Source: Thermasporomyces sp040195635 (GTDB lineage: Bacteria > Actinomycetota > Actinomycetes > Propionibacteriales > Actinopolymorphaceae). From it: a stretch of DNA of 64,000 bases. Made by a program: the position numbers and the translations under genes. Below the pieces are notes generated by a model that was not told the DNA's origin, ran no database searches, and saw nothing but the letters and a program-made list of their open reading frames with translations. The DNA is taken from NCBI RefSeq assembly GCF_040195635.1, contig NZ_JBEFTX010000001.1, forward strand, positions 372,001 through 436,000, given 5' to 3'. Below, one piece after another: positions 16,292-25,053 of the stretch; the first letter of the stretch is position 1; the number at the start of each line of letters is the position of its first letter.

Positions 16292-16654
16292 ATGGCAACG
16301 ACGACACCCACGGTCACCTGGAAAAGGGGCCCAGGGAAGAGGGGCACGCGGAAACCAGCGGGAACACCGGCGTCGCACGCCGATGTCTGGTTCCTGGCGG
16401 CAGGCGCACGCCCATCCGGAGCTGTCGAAGACGAACTCGACCGCCGGGCACGCGAGCTGGCGACGATCCATCGGCCCCAACGTGACGCACTCAGCTGGCG
16501 CCGCCGATGGAGGCTCGTTCCCTGGCCCACCCTGGAGCGTTCGCACTGTGTCTTCTGCGGACGGCAGTGGCTCTGCCCGCCGGCCGCGTGGGCGCATGGA
16601 CGGCTGTCCACGCTCGGCAACCTCAGCCGCGAGATCTGCGAGGAGAGCCCATGA
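16292..16654 (+). CDS. Hypothetical small protein with a C-terminal Cys cluster
   Basis: A 120-aa protein starting at the ATG at 16292, with GGGGAGG about 9 nt upstream. The N-terminus is basic. The C-terminal part has WPTLERSHCVFCGRQWLC, a CxxC-x4-C arrangement suggestive of a half zinc site. No family was firmly recognised. It stands divergent from the XRE regulator and overlaps the methyltransferase remnant by ATGA, so the two are translated together. Residues such as ELDRRARELATIH suggest a helical middle. It may be a small regulator or accessory protein of the locus. Confidence 0.6.
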   Translation: MATTTPTVTWKRGPGKRGTRKPAGTPASHADVWFLAAGARPSGAVEDELDRRARELATIHRPQRDALSWRRRWRLVPWPTLERSHCVFCGRQWLCPPAAWAHGRLSTLGNLSREICEESP

Positions 16655-17385
16655 CGCCATCCTCGCTGACCCTGAAGATCGGCCCGGGTGACACCGCGCC
16701 GGACGCGGGCAACCTCGGCGCCACCTACGACCAGGTCATCGCGACCGTCCCGGTCCGCGACGTGCCTTATCCCTGGGTTCAGCTCGTCCGCCCGGGCGGC
16801 GAACTGGTGGTGACGTGGCACAACCCGTTCGCGGGAGCGGCCATTGCACGGTTGAGCGTCGCCGCCGACGGGCGGGCGGCCGGAAACTTCGTCGAACTCG
16901 CCGACGTCGCCTGCGAGGACGAACCCGCACCAGTGATCGCCGAGGCCGAGAACGCGGTCCCGTGGTATCGCACGACCACGCCACTCGATCCCGACACCGT
17001 GTGGTCCGACCCGGCCGCGCTCTTCGCCCTGGGTGTTCGACTCCCCCGGCTGCGGTCGGTCGGTCAGAGGACGGGCCCGCAACGCCTACCCAGGGCGGAC
17101 CAGGCGCAGAAGGACATGACTCCGTGCCCGGACGGGACCGAGGCCGAGTCCCGGCGGTGGGTCTACGACGGGACCTCCTGCGCCTGCGCCGTCCGCGGTC
17201 CGTCCGGGGAGATCCAGGTCGAGCAACACGGCCCGCGCCTGCTGTGGCGGGAGATCGAGGCCGCCTACAAGTGGTGGCTGGACCACGACCAACCGGCGTT
17301 CGACTCGTTCGGCCTCAGCGTGACGTCCTTCGGCCAGTTCGCCTGGCTCGGGCACCGCTGCTCCGGCCGGATCTGGCGGCTCTGA
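16651..17385 (+). CDS. Methyltransferase remnant lacking the SAM-binding core
   Basis: A 244-aa product whose first 90 residues (YDQVIATVPVRDVPYPWV, LVRPGGELVVTWHNPFAG, AIARLSVAADGRAAGNFV) match the C-terminal half of the Rossmann domain in protein-isoaspartate-type methyltransferases. The glycine-rich SAM motif I and the preceding helices are absent. The stretch before (LTLKIGPGDTAPDAGNLGA) looks like a collapsed junction. The rest (RRWVYDGTSCACAVRGP, WWLDHDQPAFDSFGLSVT, GHRCSGRIWRL) is the usual tail of the actinobacterial subfamily found with XRE/DUF397 genes. Coding looks intact, with good codon use, so it may retain a binding role or be a deletion product. Confidence 0.6.
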   Translation: MTPSSLTLKIGPGDTAPDAGNLGATYDQVIATVPVRDVPYPWVQLVRPGGELVVTWHNPFAGAAIARLSVAADGRAAGNFVELADVACEDEPAPVIAEAENAVPWYRTTTPLDPDTVWSDPAALFALGVRLPRLRSVGQRTGPQRLPRADQAQKDMTPCPDGTEAESRRWVYDGTSCACAVRGPSGEIQVEQHGPRLLWREIEAAYKWWLDHDQPAFDSFGLSVTSFGQFAWLGHRCSGRIWRL

Positions 17386-17464
17386 GGAGGACCGACGCCC
17401 GACGAGTGCCATCGGCACACGGGCACCGTTCCCGTACGCACCATCGTGAGGTTCGAGCAATCCC

Positions 17465-19078
17465 ATGACGCCCGAGGTGAGCGCGCCCTCGTCCGCTCCG
17501 ACACGCACCCTCCCACCGCAGGATCACGTCGACCAGCAGCTCCGACCGCACCCCGGAGTCACGACGGTCCTGGTCGGGATCCTGCTCGCCCTCGGGGTGG
17601 CCGCCATCGCGGTGCTCTACCGGCTGTCGCCGTATCCGTCGGACCAGCTCAACTACTTCGACGCCGCGCGCGAGTTTCCTCACCGGTCGAGCACCGGCGG
17701 TGGTGAGCACCAACTCCTGCGCATCGGCCTGATCGTCCCGTTGCGCCTGGCGCAGATGCTGTTCGGCTACTCGCAGGGGGCGTACCTGCTCGTCCCGACG
17801 CTCGCGGCGATCGGGCTCGCGGTCGCCGTCTACGCCCTCGGTGTCCTGCTCTTCAACCGCACGGTGGGCTTCGCGGCGGCGGTCCTCACCGTAGGCAACA
17901 GCATCGTCTTCACCGACCTCACCGCACCGCTACCGGACCTCCTGGCGACCGCCCTGCTGTGTAGTGCGGTGGCGCTCACCCTCGCGATCAGACAAGGGCG
18001 CCACGTCGTCACCGCGAGCGCACGCCGGCAGGCCGGCGCCCTCGTCATGGTGGGCATCCTGCTCGGCTGGAGCTACCTCACCCGTGAGTACATCGTCTTC
18101 TGCTGGCCGCTCGTTCCCTTCCTGCTCTGGAAGCGGCTGCCGTACCGACGGCTGCTGTGGATCGTGGCTCCCCTCACGGCCATCGGACTCGTGGAGCTCG
18201 GCCTCAACGCCGCCGCCTCGGGTGATGCGCTCGCCCGGCTGCACGCCTCGGCCTCGCACGGCCAGTCGCCGACGAGTACCAGCTTCATCGGGCACAGCCG
18301 GCAGTGGTACCTCTCCCGGCCCGCCGCGATTCTCGGTGGTACGCCGGAAGGAACCTGGCTCAAGGCGGCGCTCCTCGCGACAGTGGCTGCGCCCCTGATC
18401 TCCCGCAGGCTCGCGTTCCTCGCCGGCTGGGCGGCGATTTTCGCGCTGCCCCTGATCGCGTTGGGCGGGTTCCTCGACCCCGACCACCCGATGCTGCGGA
18501 TCACCAAGGAGCGGTACTGGATTCCTCTGATGCCGGCGGTCTGCCTCTGCGCGGTCGCGGGTGTCTGGCTCCTGGCGCGTAACCGTGCCACGGTCGTGCC
18601 GGCGCTACGCGGCCGTTCGCGGGTGGTCGCCACCTGGGTGACGCTCGCCGTCGTGGCCGTGCCGGTCGGCATCGCCCAGCATGCCCGGATGACCGAACCC
18701 ACTCCGCAGAACGCGAGCTTCGCCGCGAACGGTGGCGTGCAACTCGAGCACCTCCGCCCCTGGCTCGACCAGCATTCGACCGGAGTGACGACGGTGTGGG
18801 CGGAGCCGCGGACGTACCGCCTGGTCAAGCTCTTCGCCACCGGAACCTTCGGCGGCCCGGTCTGGTCCGGAGAGTTGAAACTCTGGCTTCCCGGCGCCAG
18901 CCACCCGCAGCCGCTTCCCGGCGACTACGTGGTGCTGTACAGCCCACGCTCCGGGGTCTGCGGACCGTGCCGGGACAACGCCGAGGCGCTGCTGGGCAGT
19001 CCGGTCCACGTGCCGGCGTCCTGGCAGCCGGCGTTCATCAGTTCCCGCCGCGTGGTGGAGATCTACCAGGTCCGGTGA
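17465..19078 (+). CDS. Polytopic GT-C-like membrane glycosyltransferase, paralogue 1
   Basis: A 537-aa integral membrane protein with an N-terminal helix (about 32-54) and then an outer loop SPYPSDQLNYFDAAREF whose acidic residues D60 and D66 are kept in all three paralogues. Eight to ten more helices follow, then an outer C-terminal domain (about 400-537). The loop Asp matches the catalytic position of GT39/GT83-type enzymes, which use polyprenyl-phosphate sugars outside the membrane. VLTVGNSIVF and LTREYIVFCWPL are shared blocks. The C-terminus has CGPC (499-502). Target and sugar are unknown. The ATG has a weak GAGG upstream. Confidence 0.75.
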   Translation: MTPEVSAPSSAPTRTLPPQDHVDQQLRPHPGVTTVLVGILLALGVAAIAVLYRLSPYPSDQLNYFDAAREFPHRSSTGGGEHQLLRIGLIVPLRLAQMLFGYSQGAYLLVPTLAAIGLAVAVYALGVLLFNRTVGFAAAVLTVGNSIVFTDLTAPLPDLLATALLCSAVALTLAIRQGRHVVTASARRQAGALVMVGILLGWSYLTREYIVFCWPLVPFLLWKRLPYRRLLWIVAPLTAIGLVELGLNAAASGDALARLHASASHGQSPTSTSFIGHSRQWYLSRPAAILGGTPEGTWLKAALLATVAAPLISRRLAFLAGWAAIFALPLIALGGFLDPDHPMLRITKERYWIPLMPAVCLCAVAGVWLLARNRATVVPALRGRSRVVATWVTLAVVAVPVGIAQHARMTEPTPQNASFAANGGVQLEHLRPWLDQHSTGVTTVWAEPRTYRLVKLFATGTFGGPVWSGELKLWLPGASHPQPLPGDYVVLYSPRSGVCGPCRDNAEALLGSPVHVPASWQPAFISSRRVVEIYQVR

Positions 19079-19172
19079 CGGATCGACGGGCTGACGAGGA
19101 CATCGGTGGTCGAGAGCATCTCGCCGTCCGCAGCCGCATCGCCTGTTCGACAAAACTTCCGTCCCGGGCGTT

Positions 19173-19178
19173 TAGTCT
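19173..19178 (+). promoter_or_regulatory. -10 hexamer TAGTCT before GT paralogue 2
   Basis: TAGTCT lies in the 155-bp gap between paralogues 1 and 2, about 55 nt before the TTG start. The -35 region (GACAAA area) is weak. It suggests paralogue 2 has its own promoter. Confidence 0.3.
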
Positions 19179-19233
19179 CCGCTGCGCTGAGCCATAACGG
19201 GCAGGGGAAGCAACGCAACGGGGGACCCTGATC

Positions 19234-20910
19234 TTGTCTACTGCCACCGCCCCGCCGAACGTCGCGTCGGCTGCGCCCGCTGCCGAACCTGTCCGGACCG
19301 GCGCGGGCCTAGCCGTTCCGACCGCCGAGGGCCCACCATGCACTCCCACCCGCGTGGACCGCTGGCGGTATTCGCGCCCGCTCACCGTCGCCATCGGCTG
19401 CCTTCTCGCGGCCGGCGTCGGCGTGGTCGAGGTGCTGTACCGGTTACCGCCGGTGCCCTTCGACCAGGTCAACTACTTCGACGCCGCGTGGGGCTTTCCC
19501 AGTCATACGTCGTACATCAGTGATCACCAGGTGCTCCGGCACGGCCTGACCGTCCCGATCCGGATGGCGCAGGAACTCTTCGGCTACTCCCAGGCTGCCT
19601 TCCTCGCGGTCCCGATCCTGTCCGGCGTACTCCTGGCCGTGAGTGTCTACGTCATCGGGCTGTTGTTGTTCAACCGGACGGTCGGTTTCGCCGCGGCCGT
19701 CCTCACGGTCGGCAACTCCATGGTCTTCCCCAACCTGACCACTCCGTTGCCCGACGTGCTGGCGACCGCGCTCATGTGCGCCGCGCTGGCGGTCGCGCTC
19801 GCCCTCCGGCAACGCCGACTCCTCGTGGCGGGGACGCGGCGACGGGAGATCGTGGCGCTCCTGTTCGTCGGCGCCCTGCTCGGATGGAGCTACCTGGCCC
19901 GCGAGTACATGGTGTTCGTCTGGCCGCTGATCCCGCTGATGCTGATCCGGCGGGTACGGATGATCCGGCTCGGCTGGCTCATCGTCCCGCTGCTGGTCGT
20001 GGGCGGCGGGGAAGCCCTTCTCAACACGCTCGCCTACGGCGATCCGCTGGCCCGGCTGCACGTCGCCGCGCACCATGGCGACGGACCGCCGCTGAGCGAC
20101 GAGCCGTGGCGCAACGAACATCTCGGACACAGCGCCCAGTGGTACCTCACCCGGCTCGCGGCCATCGTCGGCGCGGCTCCGGAGGCGCTGTGGCTCAAGG
20201 CCGCCGTCGCGGCGACCGTCGTCGGTGCGTTCTTCAGCCGCAGGATCGGGTTCCTGCTCGTGTGGGCGTTGCTGTTCTACGTGCCGCTGGTCGCGCTCGG
20301 CGGCCTGCTCGATCCGTACCAGCCGCGGCTGCGGATCAACGTGCAGAGGTACTGGCTGCCGCTGATTCCCGCCATCGTGCTCGCTCTCGTGGCCGTCACC
20401 TGGCTGCTCGTCAGCAACCGCGCCAGGGTGGTGCCGTTCCTGCGTGAGCGTGCCCGGCTCCGCTCGACGCTCGCGTCGCTGGCGGTGCTGGCGGCCGTGG
20501 CGGTGCCGGTCGGCATCGCACAGCACGCCCGCGCCACCGGGGACACCGATCCGTACGCACGCTACGCCGCCAACGGTGCCACCGAACTCGAGGACTTCCG
20601 ATCCTGGCTGCAGCGGACGGATTCGGTCGATACGCTCTGGGCGAACCCGAGTACGAACCGGGTCGTGGGGATCTACCTCAACCCGACGTTCGGCCGGCCG
20701 GCGTGGGACGGCGAGCTGACGGTCTGGCATCGGGTGGATGAACCGCAGCCCGATGATCACGTCGTGCTCTACAGCGCCCGGACGCCGACCTGCGGCGCCT
20801 GCATGGTCCACGCGCAGGACATCCTCGGCGATCCGGTCCGGATCCCGGCCTCATGGCGGCTTGTCTTCCAGGCCAACGACCGGCAGGTCGAGGTCTACCG
20901 AGTTCGCTGA
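19234..20910 (+). CDS. Polytopic GT-C-like membrane glycosyltransferase, paralogue 2
   Basis: A 558-aa homologue of both flanking genes. It starts at TTG (LSTATAPPNVAS), with GGGGGA about 10 nt upstream. It has a longer N-terminal cytoplasmic segment than paralogue 1. The first outer loop PPVPFDQVNYFDAAWGFPS keeps both acidic residues. Shared blocks are VLTVGNSMVFPNLTTPLPD, REYMVFVWPLIPLM and GHSAQWYLTR. The C-terminal outer domain ends with CGAC (520-523) and the ASWRLVF...VEVYRV strand pattern. Probably a lipid-linked sugar transferase of the cell envelope; acceptor unknown. Confidence 0.75.
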   Translation: MSTATAPPNVASAAPAAEPVRTGAGLAVPTAEGPPCTPTRVDRWRYSRPLTVAIGCLLAAGVGVVEVLYRLPPVPFDQVNYFDAAWGFPSHTSYISDHQVLRHGLTVPIRMAQELFGYSQAAFLAVPILSGVLLAVSVYVIGLLLFNRTVGFAAAVLTVGNSMVFPNLTTPLPDVLATALMCAALAVALALRQRRLLVAGTRRREIVALLFVGALLGWSYLAREYMVFVWPLIPLMLIRRVRMIRLGWLIVPLLVVGGGEALLNTLAYGDPLARLHVAAHHGDGPPLSDEPWRNEHLGHSAQWYLTRLAAIVGAAPEALWLKAAVAATVVGAFFSRRIGFLLVWALLFYVPLVALGGLLDPYQPRLRINVQRYWLPLIPAIVLALVAVTWLLVSNRARVVPFLRERARLRSTLASLAVLAAVAVPVGIAQHARATGDTDPYARYAANGATELEDFRSWLQRTDSVDTLWANPSTNRVVGIYLNPTFGRPAWDGELTVWHRVDEPQPDDHVVLYSARTPTCGACMVHAQDILGDPVRIPASWRLVFQANDRQVEVYRVR

Positions 20911-21050
20911 ATCAGTTTCCGGCTTCCCGGCCTTGTCTGCCACTCCCCTGGTCCGTGGTACTCGTGCCACGTCGACTATTCTCGGCGCGTTTTCCGATCA
21001 CGCCGCCGTCGCCTTGATGGTGCTCCTTTTTCGGAAGGGACGGACCGCCG

Positions 21051-22640
21051 ATGCCTGTGCGCGCCCACGAACGGCTCCACACGCTTGTCGTCGGGGGTCT
21101 GCTCGCGATTGCCACGGTGCTGGTCGAGATCGTCTACCGGCTTCCGCCGTATCCCTCCGACCAGCTCTATTACTTCGATTTCGCCGAGAGTTTTCCCGCT
21201 AGTCCCCTGGCCGACAACTCACTTTTTCTCCAGCGATTCGTTCATCAGTTCCTGCGGTACGGACTTGTCTTTCCGATGCGTCTCGCCCAGGAGGTTTTCG
21301 GGTATTCGCAGGGGGCCTATCTGTTGGTGCCTGTCGCCGCCGGAGTCGCTCTCGCCGTCGGCGTGTATCTGCTCGGCGTCCTTCTCGTCAACCGCACGGT
21401 GGGGGTGGCGGGCGCCGTCCTCACCGTCGGCAACTCCATCGTCTTCCCGGAGCTCACCCAGCCTCTGCCCGACCTGCTCGCCACGTCGCTCTTCTGCTGG
21501 GCCGTCGTCGTCGCGGTCGCGATCCGGCAGCGTCGGCGCGTCGTGACCGTGACCCGGCGGCGGGAGACCGTTGCGCTGCTCGTCCTGGGCGTACTCCTAG
21601 GGTGGAGCTATCTGACCCGTGAGTACATCGTGTTCTGTTGGCCGCTCATCCCGCTCCTCTTCCTCCGGCGGGTTCCACTGCGCAGGTGGCTGTGGGTGGC
21701 GTTGCCGCTCGTGGTCATCGGCGGCGGCGAGGCCATCGTCAACGCGGTCCTCTTCGGCGACCCACTGGCGCGCCTGCACGCCTCCGCCGCACACGGGAGC
21801 GTCGCGCCGGCGGTCACGGACTTCCTCGGGCACAGCCGCCGTTGGTATCTGACCCGGGTGCTCGCGGTTCTCGGCGCGGCGCCGGAGGGTCAGTGGCTCA
21901 AGGGCGCGCTCGTCGTCACGGTGCTCGGTGCGGTGTTCTCGCGCAAGCTGGTGGTCCTCGCCGCCTGGGCCGTACTGTTCTACGTCCCGTTGGTCGCGTT
22001 CGGTGGCGTCATCGATCCCGACCATCCGATGGTCCGGATCCTCAAGGAGCGCTACTGGCTGCCGCTCATGCCCGCGATCATGCTGGGCGCTGTGGTTGCC
22101 GGTTGGCTCGTCGTTCATGCGGTGGTGCGGCGGGCGCCGCCCGTTCGTGCGTACGCCGGAGTCGCCGCGGGTGTCGCCGCACTCGCGGTCGCCGTGGTGC
22201 CCGTGAGCATCGCCCAGCACGTCCGCATGACCGATCGCGACGATCCGCTGAACGCGACGTACGCCGTCAACGGTGGTACGCAGCTGGAACAGTTTCGCTC
22301 CTGGTTGGCCGCGGACGGCGGCGACGTCGACACGATCTGGGCCGACCAACGCTCGGTCCGGCTGGTGCGGGTCTTCGTCAACGGCACGTTCGGCGAGCCC
22401 GTCTGGCGCGGTCGGATCGCCACCTGGTACACGCCGGAGCAGGTGCCCGCCGGCACGGCGGCGGAGGCGCCGCAGGCCGGCGATCACGTCATGTTCTACA
22501 GCCTCCGGTCCACGATCTGCGGATACTGCCGCGGCAACGCCGAGGTCCTTCTCGACAGCCGGCCGGCGAGACCGCCGGCGACCTGGCGGCTCGTGTTCAC
22601 CACCGACGACGACGTGGTCCAGGTCTACGAGATCCGCTGA
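21051..22640 (+). CDS. Polytopic GT-C-like membrane glycosyltransferase, paralogue 3
   Basis: A 529-aa protein starting at an ATG after GGAAGGGA. It has a very short N-terminus before helix 1. The first outer loop PPYPSDQLYYFDFAESFPA keeps the paired Asp but is longer than in the paralogues, with SPLADNSLFLQRFVHQF inserted; this stretch is AT-richer than its surroundings. REYIVFCWPLIPLL and GHSRRWYLTR are shared. The C-terminal domain ends with CGYC (490-493), ATWRLVF and VVQVYEIR. It is the last gene of the trio and converges on the iron alcohol dehydrogenase gene with a 16-nt gap. Confidence 0.75.
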   Translation: MPVRAHERLHTLVVGGLLAIATVLVEIVYRLPPYPSDQLYYFDFAESFPASPLADNSLFLQRFVHQFLRYGLVFPMRLAQEVFGYSQGAYLLVPVAAGVALAVGVYLLGVLLVNRTVGVAGAVLTVGNSIVFPELTQPLPDLLATSLFCWAVVVAVAIRQRRRVVTVTRRRETVALLVLGVLLGWSYLTREYIVFCWPLIPLLFLRRVPLRRWLWVALPLVVIGGGEAIVNAVLFGDPLARLHASAAHGSVAPAVTDFLGHSRRWYLTRVLAVLGAAPEGQWLKGALVVTVLGAVFSRKLVVLAAWAVLFYVPLVAFGGVIDPDHPMVRILKERYWLPLMPAIMLGAVVAGWLVVHAVVRRAPPVRAYAGVAAGVAALAVAVVPVSIAQHVRMTDRDDPLNATYAVNGGTQLEQFRSWLAADGGDVDTIWADQRSVRLVRVFVNGTFGEPVWRGRIATWYTPEQVPAGTAAEAPQAGDHVMFYSLRSTICGYCRGNAEVLLDSRPARPPATWRLVFTTDDDVVQVYEIR

Positions 22641-22656
22641 CAGGCAGGCCCGCGGG

Positions 22657-23922
22657 CTACCAGAGCGTGAAGGAGTCGGCCAAGACCTCACCCAGGAGTC
22701 CGGCGGTGGCCTCGATCGGCGCGAGCGCGAGGATCCGCTGCTGCTTGAGGGCGCCGTCGACCAGGGCGTCGACGTCGGTCGGCTCGTAGCCCACCGCGCC
22801 GAGGCCGTTGGGCAGGCCGGTGTCACGCATCAGCCGGCGAATCGCCGCCGGTAGCCGTTCCCGCTCGTCGGCCATGGTGTCCGTGGCGGGATCGAGTACG
22901 TGCGCCGCCTCGAGGTGGCGATCGGGGCTGGATTCGTACGTACGCCGGAACGCCGCCGGAGCGGTCAGCACGACCGCCATCCCGTGCGGGACCATCGCCT
23001 CGCTCTCCGGATAGTCGGCGGGGCGGAAGTCGCGTACCTGCCCCGCGATCGGATAGGCGCACGCATGCGGGAGGTGGACACCCGCGTTCCCGAAGCCCAG
23101 ACCGGCGAACAGGGCCGCCTGCAACAGGTCCGTCCTGGCCGCGAGGTCGCTCCCGTCGCGGTAGGCGACCCGCAGCGAGCGGGCGAGCAACGGCAGCGCC
23201 TGCTGGACCCAGATGTCGGAGATCGGGTTGGCGCCGCAGTAGGCCACCCGTTGCTCGGGCCGGCGCCTCGGGAAGCTGTCGTACGGCCTTGCCGTGAACG
23301 ACTCCAACGCATGGCACAACACGTCGAACGCCGTCGCCGCCGTGACGCCGGGCGGCACGGACAGGGTGACCGTCGGGTCGACCACGGCGAGCACAGGTCG
23401 CAGCCGCGGATGACTGATGCCGGTCTTCACCCGTTCGGCCAGCAGGTCCATGACGCAGACAGCCGTGCTCTCGGCGCCGGTGCCGGCGGTCGTCGGGACC
23501 GCGACCAGCGGTTTGACCGGTCCCGGCGGCGCGAGCCCGCGGCCGATCGGCGGATTGACGTAGCCGAGCAGGTCGCCCGGATACGAGGTCAGCAGGTTGA
23601 CGGCCTTGGCCGTGTCGATGCTCGAACCGCCGCCGACCGCGACGAACCCGTCCCAGCGCCCGCCGGCGGCGGTGTCGACGGCCGCCTGGATGCTCTCGTC
23701 GGTCGGCTCGACGTGGACACCGTCGTAGAGAGCGGCCACCAGCCCGGCCGCCCGCAGCTGCTCGACGACCCGCTGGGGTGTCCCCGTGGCGGCGACGCCG
23801 GCATCGGTCACCACCAGCACCCGCGTCGCACCCAGCGCGGCGACGTCGTACCCGATCTCCTCGATGGCACCGGCTCCGAACTTCAGTGCCGGTCCGCCCC
23901 AGGTGAACACCGTCTCCTGCAT
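22657..23922 (-). CDS. Iron-containing alcohol dehydrogenase, HOT type
   Basis: A 421-aa group III Fe-dependent dehydrogenase. It shows the nucleotide-binding AVGGGSSIDTAKAVN (about 95-110), VPTTAGTGAESTAVCVMD, and metal-ligand histidines in CHALESFTARPYDS, GVHLPHACAYPIAG and VPHGMAVVLTAPA. The long VHLPHACAYPIAGQV block and overall length match hydroxyacid-oxoacid transhydrogenase (ADHFE1-like), which couples oxidation of a hydroxy acid such as gamma-hydroxybutyrate to reduction of 2-oxoglutarate. The start is the second ATG, which has GGGAG 9 nt upstream. It is not in an operon: both neighbours are on the opposite strand. Confidence 0.85.
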   Translation of the reverse strand: MQETVFTWGGPALKFGAGAIEEIGYDVAALGATRVLVVTDAGVAATGTPQRVVEQLRAAGLVAALYDGVHVEPTDESIQAAVDTAAGGRWDGFVAVGGGSSIDTAKAVNLLTSYPGDLLGYVNPPIGRGLAPPGPVKPLVAVPTTAGTGAESTAVCVMDLLAERVKTGISHPRLRPVLAVVDPTVTLSVPPGVTAATAFDVLCHALESFTARPYDSFPRRRPEQRVAYCGANPISDIWVQQALPLLARSLRVAYRDGSDLAARTDLLQAALFAGLGFGNAGVHLPHACAYPIAGQVRDFRPADYPESEAMVPHGMAVVLTAPAAFRRTYESSPDRHLEAAHVLDPATDTMADERERLPAAIRRLMRDTGLPNGLGAVGYEPTDVDALVDGALKQQRILALAPIEATAGLLGEVLADSFTLW

Positions 23923-24074
23923 GCCTACCGTCTCCCGCATGCGTTACCGCCTCCCGCGACGTTCGGAAATGGGTTTGCGCGCCGGCGCTGCCTGCTGTGA
24001 CCGTGACCCACATGCCGCCGGAACGCAAGGCGGCGGCAGCCAACGGATCGTGCCGGACCCCCTCAGGAGCACCG

Positions 24075-24974
24075 ATGACACGACCCACACCGAACACACC
24101 GTCGGAAGCCGCGTGCTGGCGGCGCGATGCCGTTCAACCGCTCATCGACGTGTACGCCGGAGAGCCCGACGTCGAAGCGGTCATGCTCAGTGGCTCGGCC
24201 GCCCGTGGAAACGCCGACCGCTGGTCCGATGCCGAGATCGGGGTGTTCTGGTCGCGTCCTCCGGCAGAGGACGAGCGTCGGCGGCTCGCCCTGGCCGGCG
24301 GCATGCGGGACGCCCATATCTTCCCGCTCTACGAGCCCGAAGCGGTCTGGTGCGACGACATCTATCTCGGCGGGCCGATCGGGGCCGGCCTCCTGGTGGA
24401 GGTCGTCCACGCCGAGACCGTGGCCACCGAGAAGGCACTCGCCGCCGTCTTCGACGACCACGATCCGGACCCGGCCGGGCTGAACCGCGCCCAGGGTGTC
24501 GTGGACGGGATCGCCTACCACGGTCAGGAGCTACTCGCCGGCTGGAAGCGACGGGCAGCGGCGTACCCGCGTGAGCTCGCGGTCGCGGTCGTCGAGCGGG
24601 CTGGCGTGATCGACCACTTCTGGCGCTGGGAGATGTACGCCGAACGACGGAATCCGGCGATGCTGGCCCAGCACTTCGCCGCCGTCTGCGAGCAGGTCGT
24701 CATGATGCTCCTCGCGCTCAACAGGCGGTACGGACCGAACCTGAAGTGGCTCCCGGCGATCGCCGTGTCCCTCGACCACGCGCCGCCTGGTCTGGCCGAC
24801 CGCATCGGCACCGTGTTCGCGTCGGAACCGGCCGTCGCGGCGACGCTGCTCACCGACCTCGTGCGGGAGACGTTCGACCTGGTGGAAGCCGGCCTGCCCG
24901 AAGCTGACGTGGACCGGCTCCGGCGTGTCTTCGGCCACCGTCGCCTCCCCCTCGACGAGCTTCCGGCGAGCTGA
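24075..24974 (+). CDS. MNT-type nucleotidyltransferase domain protein
   Basis: A 299-aa protein starting at the ATG at 24075, which has CAGGAG upstream. The N-terminal domain has the polymerase-beta fold signature VMLSGSAARGNADRWSDAEI (about 36-55), the GS...D-x-D pattern that binds metal and nucleotide. The remainder is helical (LLAGWKRRAAAYPREL, VVERAGVIDHFWRWEMYAER, LLALNRRYGPNLKWLP), resembling DUF4037-like or aminoglycoside nucleotidyltransferase-like proteins. It probably transfers an adenylyl group to an unknown substrate. An antitoxin-like role is less likely, as no HEPN partner is adjacent. Confidence 0.75.
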   Translation: MTRPTPNTPSEAACWRRDAVQPLIDVYAGEPDVEAVMLSGSAARGNADRWSDAEIGVFWSRPPAEDERRRLALAGGMRDAHIFPLYEPEAVWCDDIYLGGPIGAGLLVEVVHAETVATEKALAAVFDDHDPDPAGLNRAQGVVDGIAYHGQELLAGWKRRAAAYPRELAVAVVERAGVIDHFWRWEMYAERRNPAMLAQHFAAVCEQVVMMLLALNRRYGPNLKWLPAIAVSLDHAPPGLADRIGTVFASEPAVAATLLTDLVRETFDLVEAGLPEADVDRLRRVFGHRRLPLDELPAS

Positions 24975-25053
24975 CCAGCGGCGACTCGTGGTGGACGTAC
25001 CGGTCACGCCGCGTTCGGTTGCCGTTTTCGCCCACCAGGTACCGTCGGAGGAC

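Noticed and set aside
22648..22657. GCCCGCGGGC palindrome as terminator between convergent genes
   Set aside because: No loop is possible without melting half the stem; too short to call.
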